Below, piece by piece: positions 43,908-53,287 of a DNA stretch of 64,000 bases. Under the pieces are notes generated by a model. That model was given only the letters and a program-made list of their open reading frames with translations. It was not told where the DNA came from and did no database searches. A program made the translations under genes and the position numbers. Origin of the DNA: Gordonia hankookensis (GTDB lineage: Bacteria > Actinomycetota > Actinomycetes > Mycobacteriales > Mycobacteriaceae); contig NZ_JACWMS010000001.1 in NCBI RefSeq assembly GCF_014673215.1, forward strand, positions 558,001 to 622,000, in the 5' to 3' direction. How positions within the stretch are numbered: the stretch's first letter is position 1; each line of letters starts with the position of its first letter.

Positions 43908-44474
43908 TCACGCCGGGGAAACGGTCTCGAACCACTCGCCCAGTCGACGTGCCGCGTCATCGACCAGTGATGGCCAGTCCATCGCACCCTCGTCGGCGCC
44001 GTCGCTGACCACCTTCACCATTCGACAGGGCACCCCGAACTCCGCACTCACATGGGCGATGGCGCAACCCTCCATGTCCACCAGGTCGGCTCGCGCGGCC
44101 AGCGTCGCGCGTCGCACCGGGTCGGCGACGAAAGTGTCCCCGGACGCCAGCACGGTGCCGTCCCCGTCGGGCATCTCCCATCGGTCGACCACCGGATAGC
44201 CCATCGAGCGCAGCTCGGTACTGCTGATGTCGTGCTCGATGACGGTCGACGGCTGGAAGATGCCCGAGTGGTGGTCGTGGAGTGCACCGGCGGTTCCCAC
44301 GTTGACGATCTGACGGACCGGCGCATCGCCGCCGACGGCGGCCAGCAGTCTGGTGAGGGCCGTTGCCGCGCGGACCTTGCCGATGCCGGTGATCAGGACA
44401 CGGGTACCCGTCGGCACGTAGCGCGCCTCGGCTCGGGTGGCGGCGACGACGAGCGTGCCGGGGTCGATTGTCAC
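43908..44474 (-). CDS. Nucleosidase of the PNP/UDP (MTA/SAH or futalosine) family
   Basis: A 188-residue protein with the nucleoside phosphorylase fold: LVVAATRAEARYVP, VLITGIGKVRAATALTRLLA, VNVGTAGAL, LVDMEGCAIAHVSAEFGVPCRMVKVVSDGAD. Glu in DMEG binds ribose and Asp in SDGAD is the general acid. MTA/SAH nucleosidase and futalosine hydrolase have this same core; the short length slightly favours a generic nucleosidase. The adjacent fructosamine-kinase-like gene may share its transcript. Confidence 0.82.
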   Translation of the reverse strand: MTIDPGTLVVAATRAEARYVPTGTRVLITGIGKVRAATALTRLLAAVGGDAPVRQIVNVGTAGALHDHHSGIFQPSTVIEHDISSTELRSMGYPVVDRWEMPDGDGTVLASGDTFVADPVRRATLAARADLVDMEGCAIAHVSAEFGVPCRMVKVVSDGADEGAMDWPSLVDDAARRLGEWFETVSPA

Positions 44475-44489
44475 GCAGTGAAACTATCG

Positions 44490-45257
44490 TCACCGCGCGG
44501 CGAGCGCGACGCAGGCCCGGGCCGCACGTCCCAGCGCCGTGCCGTACGACGGGCCGTGGCCGGCGGCGTGTACCGCGAGAGGATGCAGCTGGTGCAGCGC
44601 AACGCGATCCTCCCATCCGGGACGCAAGGGGTGCTCCCCCTGGTAACCGGCGATGACCTCGGTGAGCAGCGGACACCCGAACAGCGCGAGCATCGCCAGG
44701 TCCGTTTCGCGGTGGCCGCCGTGGGCGGCCGGGTCGATCAGCACCACGCCGCGCGCGGTCCACAGCACGTTCCCGGTCCACAGGTCGCCGTGTAGCCGTG
44801 CGGGTGGGTCGCCGTCGTCGAACACGCCGCTCGCGAGGAGCGCGCACGCCTCGCGGGTCGCGTCCGCGTCCGCGGGCTCGAGATACCCAGCGTCGATCGC
44901 AGGCGGGAGATACGGCAGCACCCGCTCGTCGGCGTAGAACTCGCCCCAGCGCTCGTGCGTGCGGGTACTCAGCGGCCGCTCGCCGATGAACTGTCTGCCG
45001 CCATAGCCTGCGGGCGGACTCCCGAACTCGACGGCACCTGCGTCGTGCATCCGGGCCAGCGCCATGCCGAAGTCCCGCGCATGCGATGCGGTGGGACGCG
45101 TCGACGTCAGGTGTGCCAGCTCGATGAAATCGTCACCGACGTCGATGACCTCGACCATCGGTCCACCGCCGTCGCGCAGCCATCGGAGTCCGGCCGCCTC
45201 GGCACGAAAGAAATCCGGATCGACGTCACGGCGATCCTTACGGAAGCCACGAGTCAT
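44490..45257 (-). CDS. Fructosamine kinase-like (aminoglycoside phosphotransferase fold) protein
   Basis: A 255-residue kinase. The catalytic loop HGDLWTGNVLWT and the metal-binding VVLIDPAAHGGHRETDLAML are those of fructosamine-3-kinases/APH. It would phosphorylate sugars attached to amines so that they detach, a protein-deglycation repair role. Its ATG overlaps the stop of the SDR gene upstream (ATGA), showing coupling. Confidence 0.85.
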   Translation of the reverse strand: MTRGFRKDRRDVDPDFFRAEAAGLRWLRDGGGPMVEVIDVGDDFIELAHLTSTRPTASHARDFGMALARMHDAGAVEFGSPPAGYGGRQFIGERPLSTRTHERWGEFYADERVLPYLPPAIDAGYLEPADADATREACALLASGVFDDGDPPARLHGDLWTGNVLWTARGVVLIDPAAHGGHRETDLAMLALFGCPLLTEVIAGYQGEHPLRPGWEDRVALHQLHPLAVHAAGHGPSYGTALGRAARACVALAAR

Positions 45258-46189
45258 GTGGACGAGACGTCGGTGCCGTTCTGCGCGGCGGCCTTGCGTT
45301 CCAACGACCGTGCGCTGGCCCGTGCCAGATGATCGAACTGGTTGTTGGCCACCCGCATCAGGATCTCGTAGGGCAGCGCGAACTTGCGCGCCCACCAGTA
45401 TCCGAAGCGAATGTCGAACGAGGTGTAGACGAGGAAATGATTCTTCCGGATCCCCTTGAGGATTGCTGCGGCAGCGGTTTCGGGCGTGACGGCGACCTTG
45501 TGGAACCGGGCGATCTGCGCCTTGATCCGCGGGTCGTCGCGGTTGATGCCTGCGATCTCCACGCTGTCGACCAGAGGCGTGTCGACGCCGCCCGGGCACA
45601 CCAGAGACACCCCGATGCCGTGCCGCCGCAGGTCGAATCGGAGGACTTCCGACACGCCGCGCAATCCGAATTTGCTCGCGCTGTACGCCGCATGCCACGG
45701 CAGCGCCAACAACCCGGCCGCCGACGACACGTTCACGAGATGGCCGCCCTTGCCACGTCGGATCATCTGCGGCACAAAGCATTCGATGACATGGATGGGG
45801 CCCATCAGATTCACGTCCACCATGGTGCGCCAGTGCCGGTGTTCGAGGTTCTCGACGGTCCCCCACGCCGACACACCGGCGATGTTCATGACGACGTCGG
45901 CCACGCCGACCTCGGCGTCCACCTGATTGGCGAACGAGCGGACCCAGTCGTAGTCCGAGATGTCCCCGGACTGGTGGTAGACAACCGTGCCGCCCGCGTC
46001 GTTGATCTCCTGCACCACCGCGTCGAGTGGATCGGCATGCAGGTCCGTCAGCACCAGCCGGGCGCCATTTCTAGCCGATGCGATCGCGGTCGCCCGGCCG
46101 ATCCCGCTCGCGGCACCGGTGATCAGCACGATGCGGTCACGCAGCGTGGGCACCGGTGTCGACATGACGATCAGATCCTTGAGCCCCAT
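45254..46189 (-). CDS. Short-chain dehydrogenase/reductase
   Basis: A 311-residue SDR. The cofactor motif VLITGAASGIGRATAIA, NIAGVSAWG and catalytic Ser-Tyr-Lys (VNVSSAAG, YSASKFG) are present. LTDLHADP after strand 2 suggests preference for NAD(H). The C-terminal extension (GIRKNHFLVYTSFDIRFGYWWARKFALP) is typical of the larger actinobacterial SDRs acting on lipids or steroids. It is coupled to the fructosamine kinase-like gene. The start may be 46189 or MSTPVPTL at 46165. Confidence 0.87.
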   Translation of the reverse strand: MGLKDLIVMSTPVPTLRDRIVLITGAASGIGRATAIASARNGARLVLTDLHADPLDAVVQEINDAGGTVVYHQSGDISDYDWVRSFANQVDAEVGVADVVMNIAGVSAWGTVENLEHRHWRTMVDVNLMGPIHVIECFVPQMIRRGKGGHLVNVSSAAGLLALPWHAAYSASKFGLRGVSEVLRFDLRRHGIGVSLVCPGGVDTPLVDSVEIAGINRDDPRIKAQIARFHKVAVTPETAAAAILKGIRKNHFLVYTSFDIRFGYWWARKFALPYEILMRVANNQFDHLARASARSLERKAAAQNGTDVSST

Positions 46190-46248
46190 GACACCACCCT
46201 ATGCGCTGCATCCCGCACCGACGACGACCTTGGTCGAGCCGAGCACCG

Positions 46249-47403
46249 TCATCCGATGGGCAGCTTGCCGCCGAACAGTCCGTACACCACCGTCAGCATC
46301 GCCTTGAGCACCTGCGCCGAGACGTCCTGCCCCTGACCGAGGAGCAACTGGGTGATCGCCTTCGGGTCGTCGGTGCCCAGGAGTTGCTGGACGAACGGGA
46401 TGACCGTGGCGAGACCGTCGTCCTCGCTGTCGGGAGTCGACGGGGTCGTCGAGTTGGGTGCCGCGTTCGGCGCCGGTGCTGCCGATTTGGGCGCACTGGA
46501 GTTGGGTGCAGCGGAGTTGGGTGCTGTCGAGTTGGGTGCGGCCGGTGCCGGAGCAGGCGCGGCCGCCGGGCCGCGCACATAGTCGAGAATGCCGTCGGTG
46601 ACCGCCATCGCGTACTTGAGCTGGCCGTCCTTGCCCGAAAGTGATGCCGCCTCAGCCGGATTCGACAGGTTACCCATCTCGATGAACACCGCGGGAACCT
46701 TCGTCAGATTCACCGCCGCGATGTCTGACCGGGTCTGCAGACCCTTGGTGACACCCGCGTAGTTGGCCTCGGGGAAACCCGCCTTCACGAATGCATCACG
46801 CATGGCCGACGAGGCCTTGCGGCCCTCCCCGCCCTGGACGCGGCTCACCGTGCCGTCCGGGACCGGTAGCTGCGGCACGATCATGTGGAAGCCCTTCTTG
46901 GAGCCATCCGATCCGGCCGAGGTCGAATCCGCGTGCAGACTCACCGCGACTGCGGCACCGGAACGGCTGGCGGCCGCAGCCCGTTGGTCCACACAGCCAC
47001 CCCATCCGGTGTCGTCGGGTCGGCTGAGGACCACGCGCGCACCCTGACTCTCCAGGCCTGCCTTCACCAACTGGGTGATCTGCCAGTTGACGGTGTGCTC
47101 CTGGGCGCCGTTCACCCCGGTCGCACCCGACGTCTGGCAGTCCTTCTTGCCCCCTCGCCCGTCGGGCACCTGAGCATTGAGTTGGTGTCCGGCCGAGCCA
47201 CCCTGGTGTCCGGGATCGAGGAAGATCGTCTTGCCCGCCAGGACGGTGCCGGTCGGTTGCGGCGCCGCGACGGCGTCGGGTGCCGCGATGGTCGTCATCG
47301 TGCCGGCCGTCAGGGTGAGGGCGGACATCGCCGCCACGACGATCCGCCGCCGCCGGCCGATCATCCGTCCCCCGGAACGCCGGGTCATCACAGTCTGGGT
47401 CAT
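46249..47403 (-). CDS. Secreted N-acetylmuramoyl-L-alanine amidase (Amidase_3)
   Basis: A 384-residue amidase with a signal peptide (RRIVVAAMSALTLTAGTM). The zinc site is visible in KTIFLDPGHQGG, SLHADSTSAG and the catalytic Glu in VPAVFIEMGNLSN. It cleaves stem peptides from peptidoglycan glycans during cell separation. The C-terminus is low-complexity with repeated AAPNS-type units, then a short helical tail, suggesting a wall-spanning linker. Start ATG at 47403 (MTQTVMTRR). Confidence 0.87.
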   Translation of the reverse strand: MTQTVMTRRSGGRMIGRRRRIVVAAMSALTLTAGTMTTIAAPDAVAAPQPTGTVLAGKTIFLDPGHQGGSAGHQLNAQVPDGRGGKKDCQTSGATGVNGAQEHTVNWQITQLVKAGLESQGARVVLSRPDDTGWGGCVDQRAAAASRSGAAVAVSLHADSTSAGSDGSKKGFHMIVPQLPVPDGTVSRVQGGEGRKASSAMRDAFVKAGFPEANYAGVTKGLQTRSDIAAVNLTKVPAVFIEMGNLSNPAEAASLSGKDGQLKYAMAVTDGILDYVRGPAAAPAPAPAAPNSTAPNSAAPNSSAPKSAAPAPNAAPNSTTPSTPDSEDDGLATVIPFVQQLLGTDDPKAITQLLLGQGQDVSAQVLKAMLTVVYGLFGGKLPIG

Positions 47404-47587
47404 CACACACCGGGCGCCATCCGACCTGCGGTCGGACCGGCGCCGCACTCCCTTCCAAGATGCAACACTGGCCACTTTAGTCACATTGGTAACAGTGAAA
47501 CAGGCTGCCAGACGAAACGAAAATTCGCGACCTGCGGTGATGGAAACCGTTAGGGAGCTGTGACATCGCGCCGGGTCGGAGCGGACC

Positions 47588-48661
47588 TCACACCGACGAG
47601 AGATATCGCGTGATGCGGAGGATGCCATGCTCGTCGGGGATACCGTCGCCGACCGTCTCCTGGAGCCCACGATGCGCCTCGGATGCGTCGAGACCTGCAC
47701 CGATCACCACCAGGCGCGAGATCCTCGGTTCGCCCGACCACGGCAGCCGGTGCACCCGGACGAACCCGCCGACGGCGTGCACGACGAATTTCTGACGGTG
47801 TCCCGGCACGTCGAACGCGGCGACACCCTTGATCCGGTAGCAGCCGGCAGGCGGACGCTCGAGAAATGCGGCCAGTCGCCTCGGGTCGAGCGGAGCCTCA
47901 CTGACGAACTCGACGGATTGGTACTCGTCGTGCAGATGGGTGTGGCCGGAATGATCCCCGCCGTCATGACCGTGGTCATGGCCGCCGAGGTCCTGGTCAC
48001 CGGTTTCCGCCAAGAGCGCGTCCAGGGTCAGTTGGCCGCCCGACGCGGTCGAGGTGACCGGCCGGTCGGCGGCGTCGAACAGCAGCCCGGGATCGACCAC
48101 GGCGTCGGCGGTGACGACCGTCGGCGCGGTGTCGTTGACGGCACCGACGAGGTCGCGCACACCGGCCAACCCGACGTCGTCGACGAGGTCGGCCTTGTTG
48201 ATCACCACCAGGTCGGCGATCTCGATGTGCCGGTCCACCTCCGGGTGGCGCCGCCGCAGATCGGGCAGCGCAGCCGCGTCCACCACATAGGCCAGGCCGC
48301 CGTACCGCAGCCTCGCATCCGTGAGGCCGGTGATCATCCGGATCAGTGCGCGGGGCTCGGCGATGCCACTGGCCTCGATGACGATCACGTCGATCCCCGC
48401 GGCAGGCCGCAGCAGAGCGGTCAACGCGCTCTCGACCCCGTCGGCGTCGACGCTGCAGCACACACACCCGTTGGACAGGCTCACGGTCCCGTCGGCCTGA
48501 CCGGCGATCAGCATCGCGTCGATGTTGATCGACCCGAAGTCGTTGACCAGCACGCCGATCCTGGTTCCCGAGGCAGTTCGCAGCAGATGATTGAGCAGTG
48601 TCGTCTTGCCGGAACCCAGATACCCGGCGACGAGGACGACCGGTACCGATTCGCGGGTCAC
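47588..48661 (-). CDS. CobW/COG0523 GTPase (metal-insertion chaperone) with His-rich loop
   Basis: A 357-residue G3E GTPase. [15 protein letters not shown] is Walker A, the CxCC metal motif is in [14 protein letters not shown], and NKADL is the guanine-specificity block. Between domains is a His/Asp-rich run ([21 protein letters not shown]), a zinc-sequestering feature of the group. It would deliver Zn or Co to a client enzyme. Its GTG overlaps the stop of the trhO gene (GTGA), so it is coupled to a tRNA-modifying rhodanese. Confidence 0.87.
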   Translation of the reverse strand: MTRESVPVVLVAGYLGSGKTTLLNHLLRTASGTRIGVLVNDFGSINIDAMLIAGQADGTVSLSNGCVCCSVDADGVESALTALLRPAAGIDVIVIEASGIAEPRALIRMITGLTDARLRYGGLAYVVDAAALPDLRRRHPEVDRHIEIADLVVINKADLVDDVGLAGVRDLVGAVNDTAPTVVTADAVVDPGLLFDAADRPVTSTASGGQLTLDALLAETGDQDLGGHDHGHDGGDHSGHTHLHDEYQSVEFVSEAPLDPRRLAAFLERPPAGCYRIKGVAAFDVPGHRQKFVVHAVGGFVRVHRLPWSGEPRISRLVVIGAGLDASEAHRGLQETVGDGIPDEHGILRITRYLSSV

Positions 48662-49536
48662 CGTGACGCCGCCTCCAGTGACTCGCCCGCATCCGCCTCG
48701 CAGCCGGGACAGAGCACCGCGAGCTCGCGACCGAGGGAGTCGGGAAAGTTCGCCACGCCGCTGGTCTGCGCCCCACAACGCGCACAGGTGCCGACCACCG
48801 CGGCGTGATCGGAGAACTCGACCGTCATGCGGTTGTCGAACACGTAGAGCGAGCCCTCCCACAGTCCGTCGTCGCCGAACTCCTCGCCGTAGCGCACGAT
48901 GCCGCCGTCGAGTTGGTAGACCTCCTGGAATCCTCGCGCCCGCATCAGGCTGCTGAGGACCTCGCAGCGCACCCCGCCCGTGCAATAGGTCACGACCGGC
49001 CGTTCCTTGAGGTGGTCGTAGGCCCCGCTGTCGAGGAGTGGGACGAAATCACGCGTCGACTGCGCGTCGGTGACGACCGCTCCCGCGAAATGGCCGACCT
49101 CCGCCTCGATCCGGTTGCGTCCGTCGAAGAACACCACGTCCTCGCCGCGGTCGGCCACCAGCTCGTTGACCTCGCCGGGGCTCAGCTTGGTGCCACCACC
49201 GACCACCCCGTCCGGACCGACATGAACCTCGTCGGGTACGCCGAATGTGACGATCTCGGGCCGAACTCGAACGCTCAGTCGTGGAAAGTCGTCTCCTGTC
49301 CCGTCGGACCATTTGATGTCGGCCTGCTTGAACGCGGGATATCCGCGGGTGGCCTTGACGTACCTTTTCACCTGAACGATGTCGCCGCCGACGGTGCTGT
49401 TGATGCCGTGCGGTGACACGATGATCCTGCCGCGCAGGCCGTGCTGTTCACAGATGGCCTGCTGCCACAGCCGGATGGCGTCGGGATCGGCCAGCGGCGT
49501 GAACACATAGAACAACACGATCTTGGGAGTCGACAC
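48658..49536 (-). CDS. trhO: Oxygen-dependent tRNA uridine(34) hydroxylase TrhO (UPF0176 rhodanese)
   Basis: A 292-residue protein starting with the family's ferredoxin-like domain ([37 protein letters not shown]). The rhodanese domain carries [33 protein letters not shown] with the active Cys. The C-terminal CARCGAQT...CPGCEAD can hold zinc. TrhO makes 5-hydroxyuridine at the wobble base using O2. It is coupled to the CobW GTPase, an uncommon but suggestive link with metal supply. Confidence 0.9.
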   Translation of the reverse strand: MSTPKIVLFYVFTPLADPDAIRLWQQAICEQHGLRGRIIVSPHGINSTVGGDIVQVKRYVKATRGYPAFKQADIKWSDGTGDDFPRLSVRVRPEIVTFGVPDEVHVGPDGVVGGGTKLSPGEVNELVADRGEDVVFFDGRNRIEAEVGHFAGAVVTDAQSTRDFVPLLDSGAYDHLKERPVVTYCTGGVRCEVLSSLMRARGFQEVYQLDGGIVRYGEEFGDDGLWEGSLYVFDNRMTVEFSDHAAVVGTCARCGAQTSGVANFPDSLGRELAVLCPGCEADAGESLEAASR

Positions 49537-49537
49537 A

Positions 49538-50326
49538 GTGCAAGGGTACGGACGACTGCGCAGGCGCTCCTTTTATGTCGGCGTCATCGGGGCTCTGGTG
49601 GTGCTCGTCAGCGCGGGGTGTTCGCTCACCTCGGGCACCGATCCGTCCCGCATCGTGCTGCCACCGACCGATGTGCTGTCCACCGAGTCCGAGGTCGAGA
49701 CGACGACGACCGCCGCGGCGCCCTCCACCCCCGATACCGCCGTCGCCCTGCCGGACTGGACGATCGGCCGCGTGATCGCGCTGGCCCCTCGTGTCGACAA
49801 TTCCCACTATCACCAGGGTTCGGTGCGACCCAATTCTCCGATCGAGGACACGTCCGGCTTCCACTTCACCACTCCCGACCGTCGGGTGAACTGTTCCACC
49901 GGAACCAACGGCAGCGCCACGTTGGCCTGCCGACTGAACACGGAAACACGTGGGAACCCACCGGCCGACACACCGAGCAGTTGTCGATGGGCGCGCAATC
50001 TTGTGACGCTGAGCACCGATGACACACAACGCGGCGCGTGCGCCAATCGCTATCCCGTCCTGTACCGGAGCACAATCGTGGACTACGGCCACACCATTTC
50101 GATCTCGCGGTTTTCCTGTCTCGTCGAGTCAGCCGGAATGTACTGTCTCGAATCTCGATCGAAGTCCGGATTCGCCATCACCCCAAGGGGTTACCTCCCG
50201 ATTGCGGCCGGGGACCGCGCCCCGTCAACGCTGACCGGAATACCCGAGTCGGCTTCCGAATCCGAGGCCGCGACCACAGGTGAGGGAAATCAGGAAACGC
50301 CCGTACCCAGTCCGCCCACTTCATGA
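49538..50326 (+). CDS. Lipoprotein of unknown function
   Basis: A 262-residue protein with a lipoprotein signal peptide ([20 protein letters not shown]; lipobox VSAGC), a Thr/Ala/Pro-rich linker and a domain with conserved Cys ([21 protein letters not shown]). It is likely anchored to the membrane by lipidated Cys and faces the cell wall. Divergent from trhO, with starts only 1 bp apart (GTG 49538). No named family recognised. Confidence 0.75.
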   Translation: MQGYGRLRRRSFYVGVIGALVVLVSAGCSLTSGTDPSRIVLPPTDVLSTESEVETTTTAAAPSTPDTAVALPDWTIGRVIALAPRVDNSHYHQGSVRPNSPIEDTSGFHFTTPDRRVNCSTGTNGSATLACRLNTETRGNPPADTPSSCRWARNLVTLSTDDTQRGACANRYPVLYRSTIVDYGHTISISRFSCLVESAGMYCLESRSKSGFAITPRGYLPIAAGDRAPSTLTGIPESASESEAATTGEGNQETPVPSPPTS

Positions 50327-50530
50327 TCGGACTCCGGTAATCACTCGAGTCGTTATTCGCATACTCCGGGGAATGGTGGGGTTCTCAGGAACTTATTAAT
50401 TCTGGACGTCTACCATGTATCCCACCAACAAAGAAACATTCGCTGTTGCTCCCGACTTGCGCACGACGAATGGTTGGTCGAGACAATTCAGGTGAGAACA
50501 GATTCTCACCAGGAGGACAGGGAGTTCACT

Positions 50531-50866
50531 ATGGCGAAGAAGGAAATCGTCCAAGTCATTGATGACATCGACGGCAAGGTCCTCGACGATTACGAGACCG
50601 TGCGTTGGTCATTGGACGGAAAAACCTACGAATTCGACACTTCGTCGAAGCATGCGGCGCAGTTCCGTGATTCGTTGGAGAAGTATGTCTCGGTATCGCG
50701 AGTGACGTCGTCCCGAGGCATCAAGCGAGTGGCCCCGGTTTCCACGGCTCGCAGCAAGGAGCAGACCAAGGCCATTCGCGAATGGGCCAACAAGAACGGC
50801 TACGAGGTCAGCGATCGAGGCCGCATCCCGCTCAGCGTGATCGAGGCCTTCGAGGCCGCACACTGA
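50531..50866 (+). CDS. lsr2: Nucleoid-associated protein Lsr2
   Basis: A 111-residue Lsr2. The N-terminal dimerisation domain ([47 protein letters not shown]) and the C-terminal DNA-binding domain ([30 protein letters not shown]) with its RGR AT-hook-like motif are complete. It bridges AT-rich DNA and silences horizontally acquired genes. The promoter region (50327-50530) is AT-rich (for example TTATTAATT), a likely autoregulatory target. ATG 50531 has a purine-rich site (AGGACAGGGAG). Confidence 0.96.
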   Translation: MAKKEIVQVIDDIDGKVLDDYETVRWSLDGKTYEFDTSSKHAAQFRDSLEKYVSVSRVTSSRGIKRVAPVSTARSKEQTKAIREWANKNGYEVSDRGRIPLSVIEAFEAAH

Positions 50867-50903
50867 CCGACCGAACACGCTTCGCCATCGCGAACGCCTG
50901 TCG

Positions 50904-50941
50904 CCGGAAGGCCCGGACCCGCAGAGGTCCGGGCCTTCCGG
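50904..50941. terminator. Strong hairpin terminator
   Basis: A perfect 16-bp stem (CCGGAAGGCCCGGACC and complement) with a 6-nt loop between convergent lsr2 and the flavin monooxygenase gene. Confidence 0.85.
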
Positions 50942-50950
50942 CGCTTCGCC

Positions 50951-52321
50951 TCATCCCGCCAGCAGCGTCGATTCCGCTCGCAGGTCCGCAGGCAGATCCT
51001 CATCGGCGGAGCCGAGCCCGAGGTGCTCACGCAGTGTCGTGCCGTGGTACTCCTTGCGGAACAATCCGCGCCGTTGCAATTGTGGCACCACGTAGTCGAC
51101 GAAGTCGTTGAACGTGCCGGGGGTCTGGGCGCTCGACACGATGAATCCGTCCGCCTCTCCCCCGGCGAAGGACTCCTCGATCTGATCGGCCACATCGGTG
51201 GCCGTCCCCACGAATTGCGGGAGCAGAACTCCCTGGGCGTAGAGCTTTCCGATGTCACGCAATGTGAGACTGTCGCGCTGACTGAGCCGCCGCGCGACAT
51301 CGAAGAGTCCCTGGGTTCCGCTCACGGAGATGTCCGCGACGGGCGCGTCGAGGTCGTATTGCGAGAAGTCGTGATCGGTGTGGACCGAGAGCGTGATGAG
51401 CCCCGAGATCGGATCGGCGAGTTCGTTGTGAAAGGCCTGCTTCTCCCGCGCAATGGATGCGGTTTCCCCGATGAAGGGGATGAACGACGGAAAGATCTTC
51501 ACGTGATCAGGATTGCGACCATGATCCGACGCCCGCGACTTCACGTCGTCGTAGTACGCCCGGCGCCCCTCCGGGGTCGGGTCGATCTCGAAGATCGCCT
51601 CCGCCCATCGTGCGGCGAAGTTCCTCCCGGTCTCCGACGCCCCGGCCTGGATCAGCACCGGGCGGTGTTGCGGTGACCGGGGCTGGTTCAGTGGTCCGCG
51701 CGTCCGGTAGTACTCACCGATGTGGTCGACCGTCCGGATCTTGTCCGGGTCGGCCCACACGCCCGACTCCTTGTCCGCGGTGACGGCATCCGGTTCCCAA
51801 CTCGACCACAGTTCGATCGCGGTTCTCACGAACTCCTCCGCGCGCAGATAGCGTTCGTCGTGCTCGAGGTGCGACTCGAATCCGAAGTTCTGTGCCTCGG
51901 CCTGCGACAGGGACGTGACGATGTTCCACGCGATCCGGCCGCGGGTCAGGTGATCGAGCGAGCCGAACACACGCGCGAGCTCATAGGGGTGGAAGTAGGT
52001 GGTGGACTTGGTGACCGCGATGCCGAGTCGGCTGGTGACGGCCGCGATGCTCGCGGCCACCAGCGTCGGGTCGATGGTCGCGGCCGCCTGCGTCCCTCGC
52101 CGAAACGGCTCGGATTGGTCGCCGCCGAATCGCACGGGAGCCGCGAGCAGATCCGCGAAGAATGCGAAATCGAACTTGCCGCGTTCGAGGATCCGCCCGA
52201 CCCGGTGATAATGGTCGGGACCGAAATAGTCGGTCTCCGAACCCGGATGCCGCCATGCGGCATGCGAATGGGTGACCGGGGAAGCGATGAGGAATCCGCC
52301 GAGGTGCAACTGTCGGGTCAT
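50951..52321 (-). CDS. LLM-class flavin-dependent monooxygenase (NtaA/SnaA/DszA type)
   Basis: A 456-residue TIM-barrel monooxygenase. GKFDFAFFADLLAAP, SLDHLTRGRIAWNIVTS, HDERYLRAEEFVRT and PVLIQAGASETGRNFAARWAEAIF are characteristic of the group that uses reduced FMN, such as nitrilotriacetate, pristinamycin or dibenzothiophene-sulfone monooxygenases. It needs a separate flavin reductase, not seen nearby. The substrate is unknown. Confidence 0.87.
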   Translation of the reverse strand: MTRQLHLGGFLIASPVTHSHAAWRHPGSETDYFGPDHYHRVGRILERGKFDFAFFADLLAAPVRFGGDQSEPFRRGTQAAATIDPTLVAASIAAVTSRLGIAVTKSTTYFHPYELARVFGSLDHLTRGRIAWNIVTSLSQAEAQNFGFESHLEHDERYLRAEEFVRTAIELWSSWEPDAVTADKESGVWADPDKIRTVDHIGEYYRTRGPLNQPRSPQHRPVLIQAGASETGRNFAARWAEAIFEIDPTPEGRRAYYDDVKSRASDHGRNPDHVKIFPSFIPFIGETASIAREKQAFHNELADPISGLITLSVHTDHDFSQYDLDAPVADISVSGTQGLFDVARRLSQRDSLTLRDIGKLYAQGVLLPQFVGTATDVADQIEESFAGGEADGFIVSSAQTPGTFNDFVDYVVPQLQRRGLFRKEYHGTTLREHLGLGSADEDLPADLRAESTLLAG

Positions 52322-52441
52322 GGTGCGTCCTTCACTGGGTGTGCGATGCGCGACGAGTCAATCCCGATCGAGCGCCGTTGCCCACGGTTTGGGTCGTGCT
52401 GATCCGATCCGGACCTCCTGCTCCGCCCTTACGATGAGCGG

Positions 52442-53134
52442 ATGGCGACCTTCGCACTCGTTCCCGGGGCCGGTGGTAGCGGCTGGTATTGGCATCGCGT
52501 GGTCCCGGAACTCGAGCGGCGAGGCCATCGCGCGGTGGCGCTCGACCTTCCGTCCGGGGATCCGGCCGCAGACTTCCCCGCATACACCGACGCCTGTGTT
52601 CGCCAACTCCGCAACGCCGGTGTCGATATCGCGGCAGGCGACGCCGACATCGTGGTGGTCGCGCAGTCGCTGGGTGGATTCACCGCACCGGTGTTGGCCG
52701 AACGAGTGCGCGCCGCACGCATCGTGCTGGTGAACGCGATGATCCCGCTCCCCCACGAGACCCCTGGTCACTGGTTCGGCCACAGCGGCGCCGGGCAGGC
52801 GCGCAGGGCACTCGCCGCGGCCGAGGGACGTGAACTCGGCGACGACATCGATGAGATGCAGGAGTTCTTCCACGATGTGCCCGACGACGTCGTCGAGGAG
52901 GCAATGAGGCAGGGCGAGCCCGAACAGTCCGACGCGATCATGGACTGCGCGACCCCGTTCGACGTCTGGCCCGCACCCGTCACGGTCGTGACAGGTCGCG
53001 ACGACCGCTTGTTCCCGAGGGACTTCCAGGTACCGTTCGCCAAGGAACGACTCGGCGTCGACGCCGTGGTGGTCCCCGGTGGTCATCTGGCAGCGCTGAG
53101 TCAGCCGGCGGCGTTGGCCGACGCGTTCCTCTGA
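52442..53134 (+). CDS. Alpha/beta hydrolase
   Basis: A 230-residue hydrolase: FALVPGAGGSGWYWHRVVPELERRGH (oxyanion loop), nucleophile elbow VAQSLGGF with Ser, Asp in VTGRDDRLFP and His in VVPGGHLAALSQP. It resembles plant-esterase-like and RutD-like enzymes. There is no signal peptide. The substrate is unknown, and a neighbouring flavin monooxygenase gene is divergent from it. Confidence 0.85.
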   Translation: MATFALVPGAGGSGWYWHRVVPELERRGHRAVALDLPSGDPAADFPAYTDACVRQLRNAGVDIAAGDADIVVVAQSLGGFTAPVLAERVRAARIVLVNAMIPLPHETPGHWFGHSGAGQARRALAAAEGRELGDDIDEMQEFFHDVPDDVVEEAMRQGEPEQSDAIMDCATPFDVWPAPVTVVTGRDDRLFPRDFQVPFAKERLGVDAVVVPGGHLAALSQPAALADAFL

Positions 53135-53237
53135 GGGCTGCACCCGACAACCGGTCACACCGCCCGACTCGGGTAGTGCACTACTCTTCCGGTCAGATCG
53201 CCGGGCTCGCAGAATGATCTGGAGTGTTCGATTCCTC

Positions 53238-53261
53238 CACATGGTCCGGCCGGACCATGTG
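53238..53261. promoter_or_regulatory. 24-bp perfect palindrome
   Basis: CACATGGTCCGG followed directly by its exact complement, 27 bp upstream of the 53288 hydrolase start. It has no spacer, so it is a strong candidate operator (or, less likely, a recombination site). No obvious regulator gene is adjacent. Confidence 0.7.
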
Positions 53262-53287
53262 CCGATCATCGCGTGTGAGGCCGAAAC

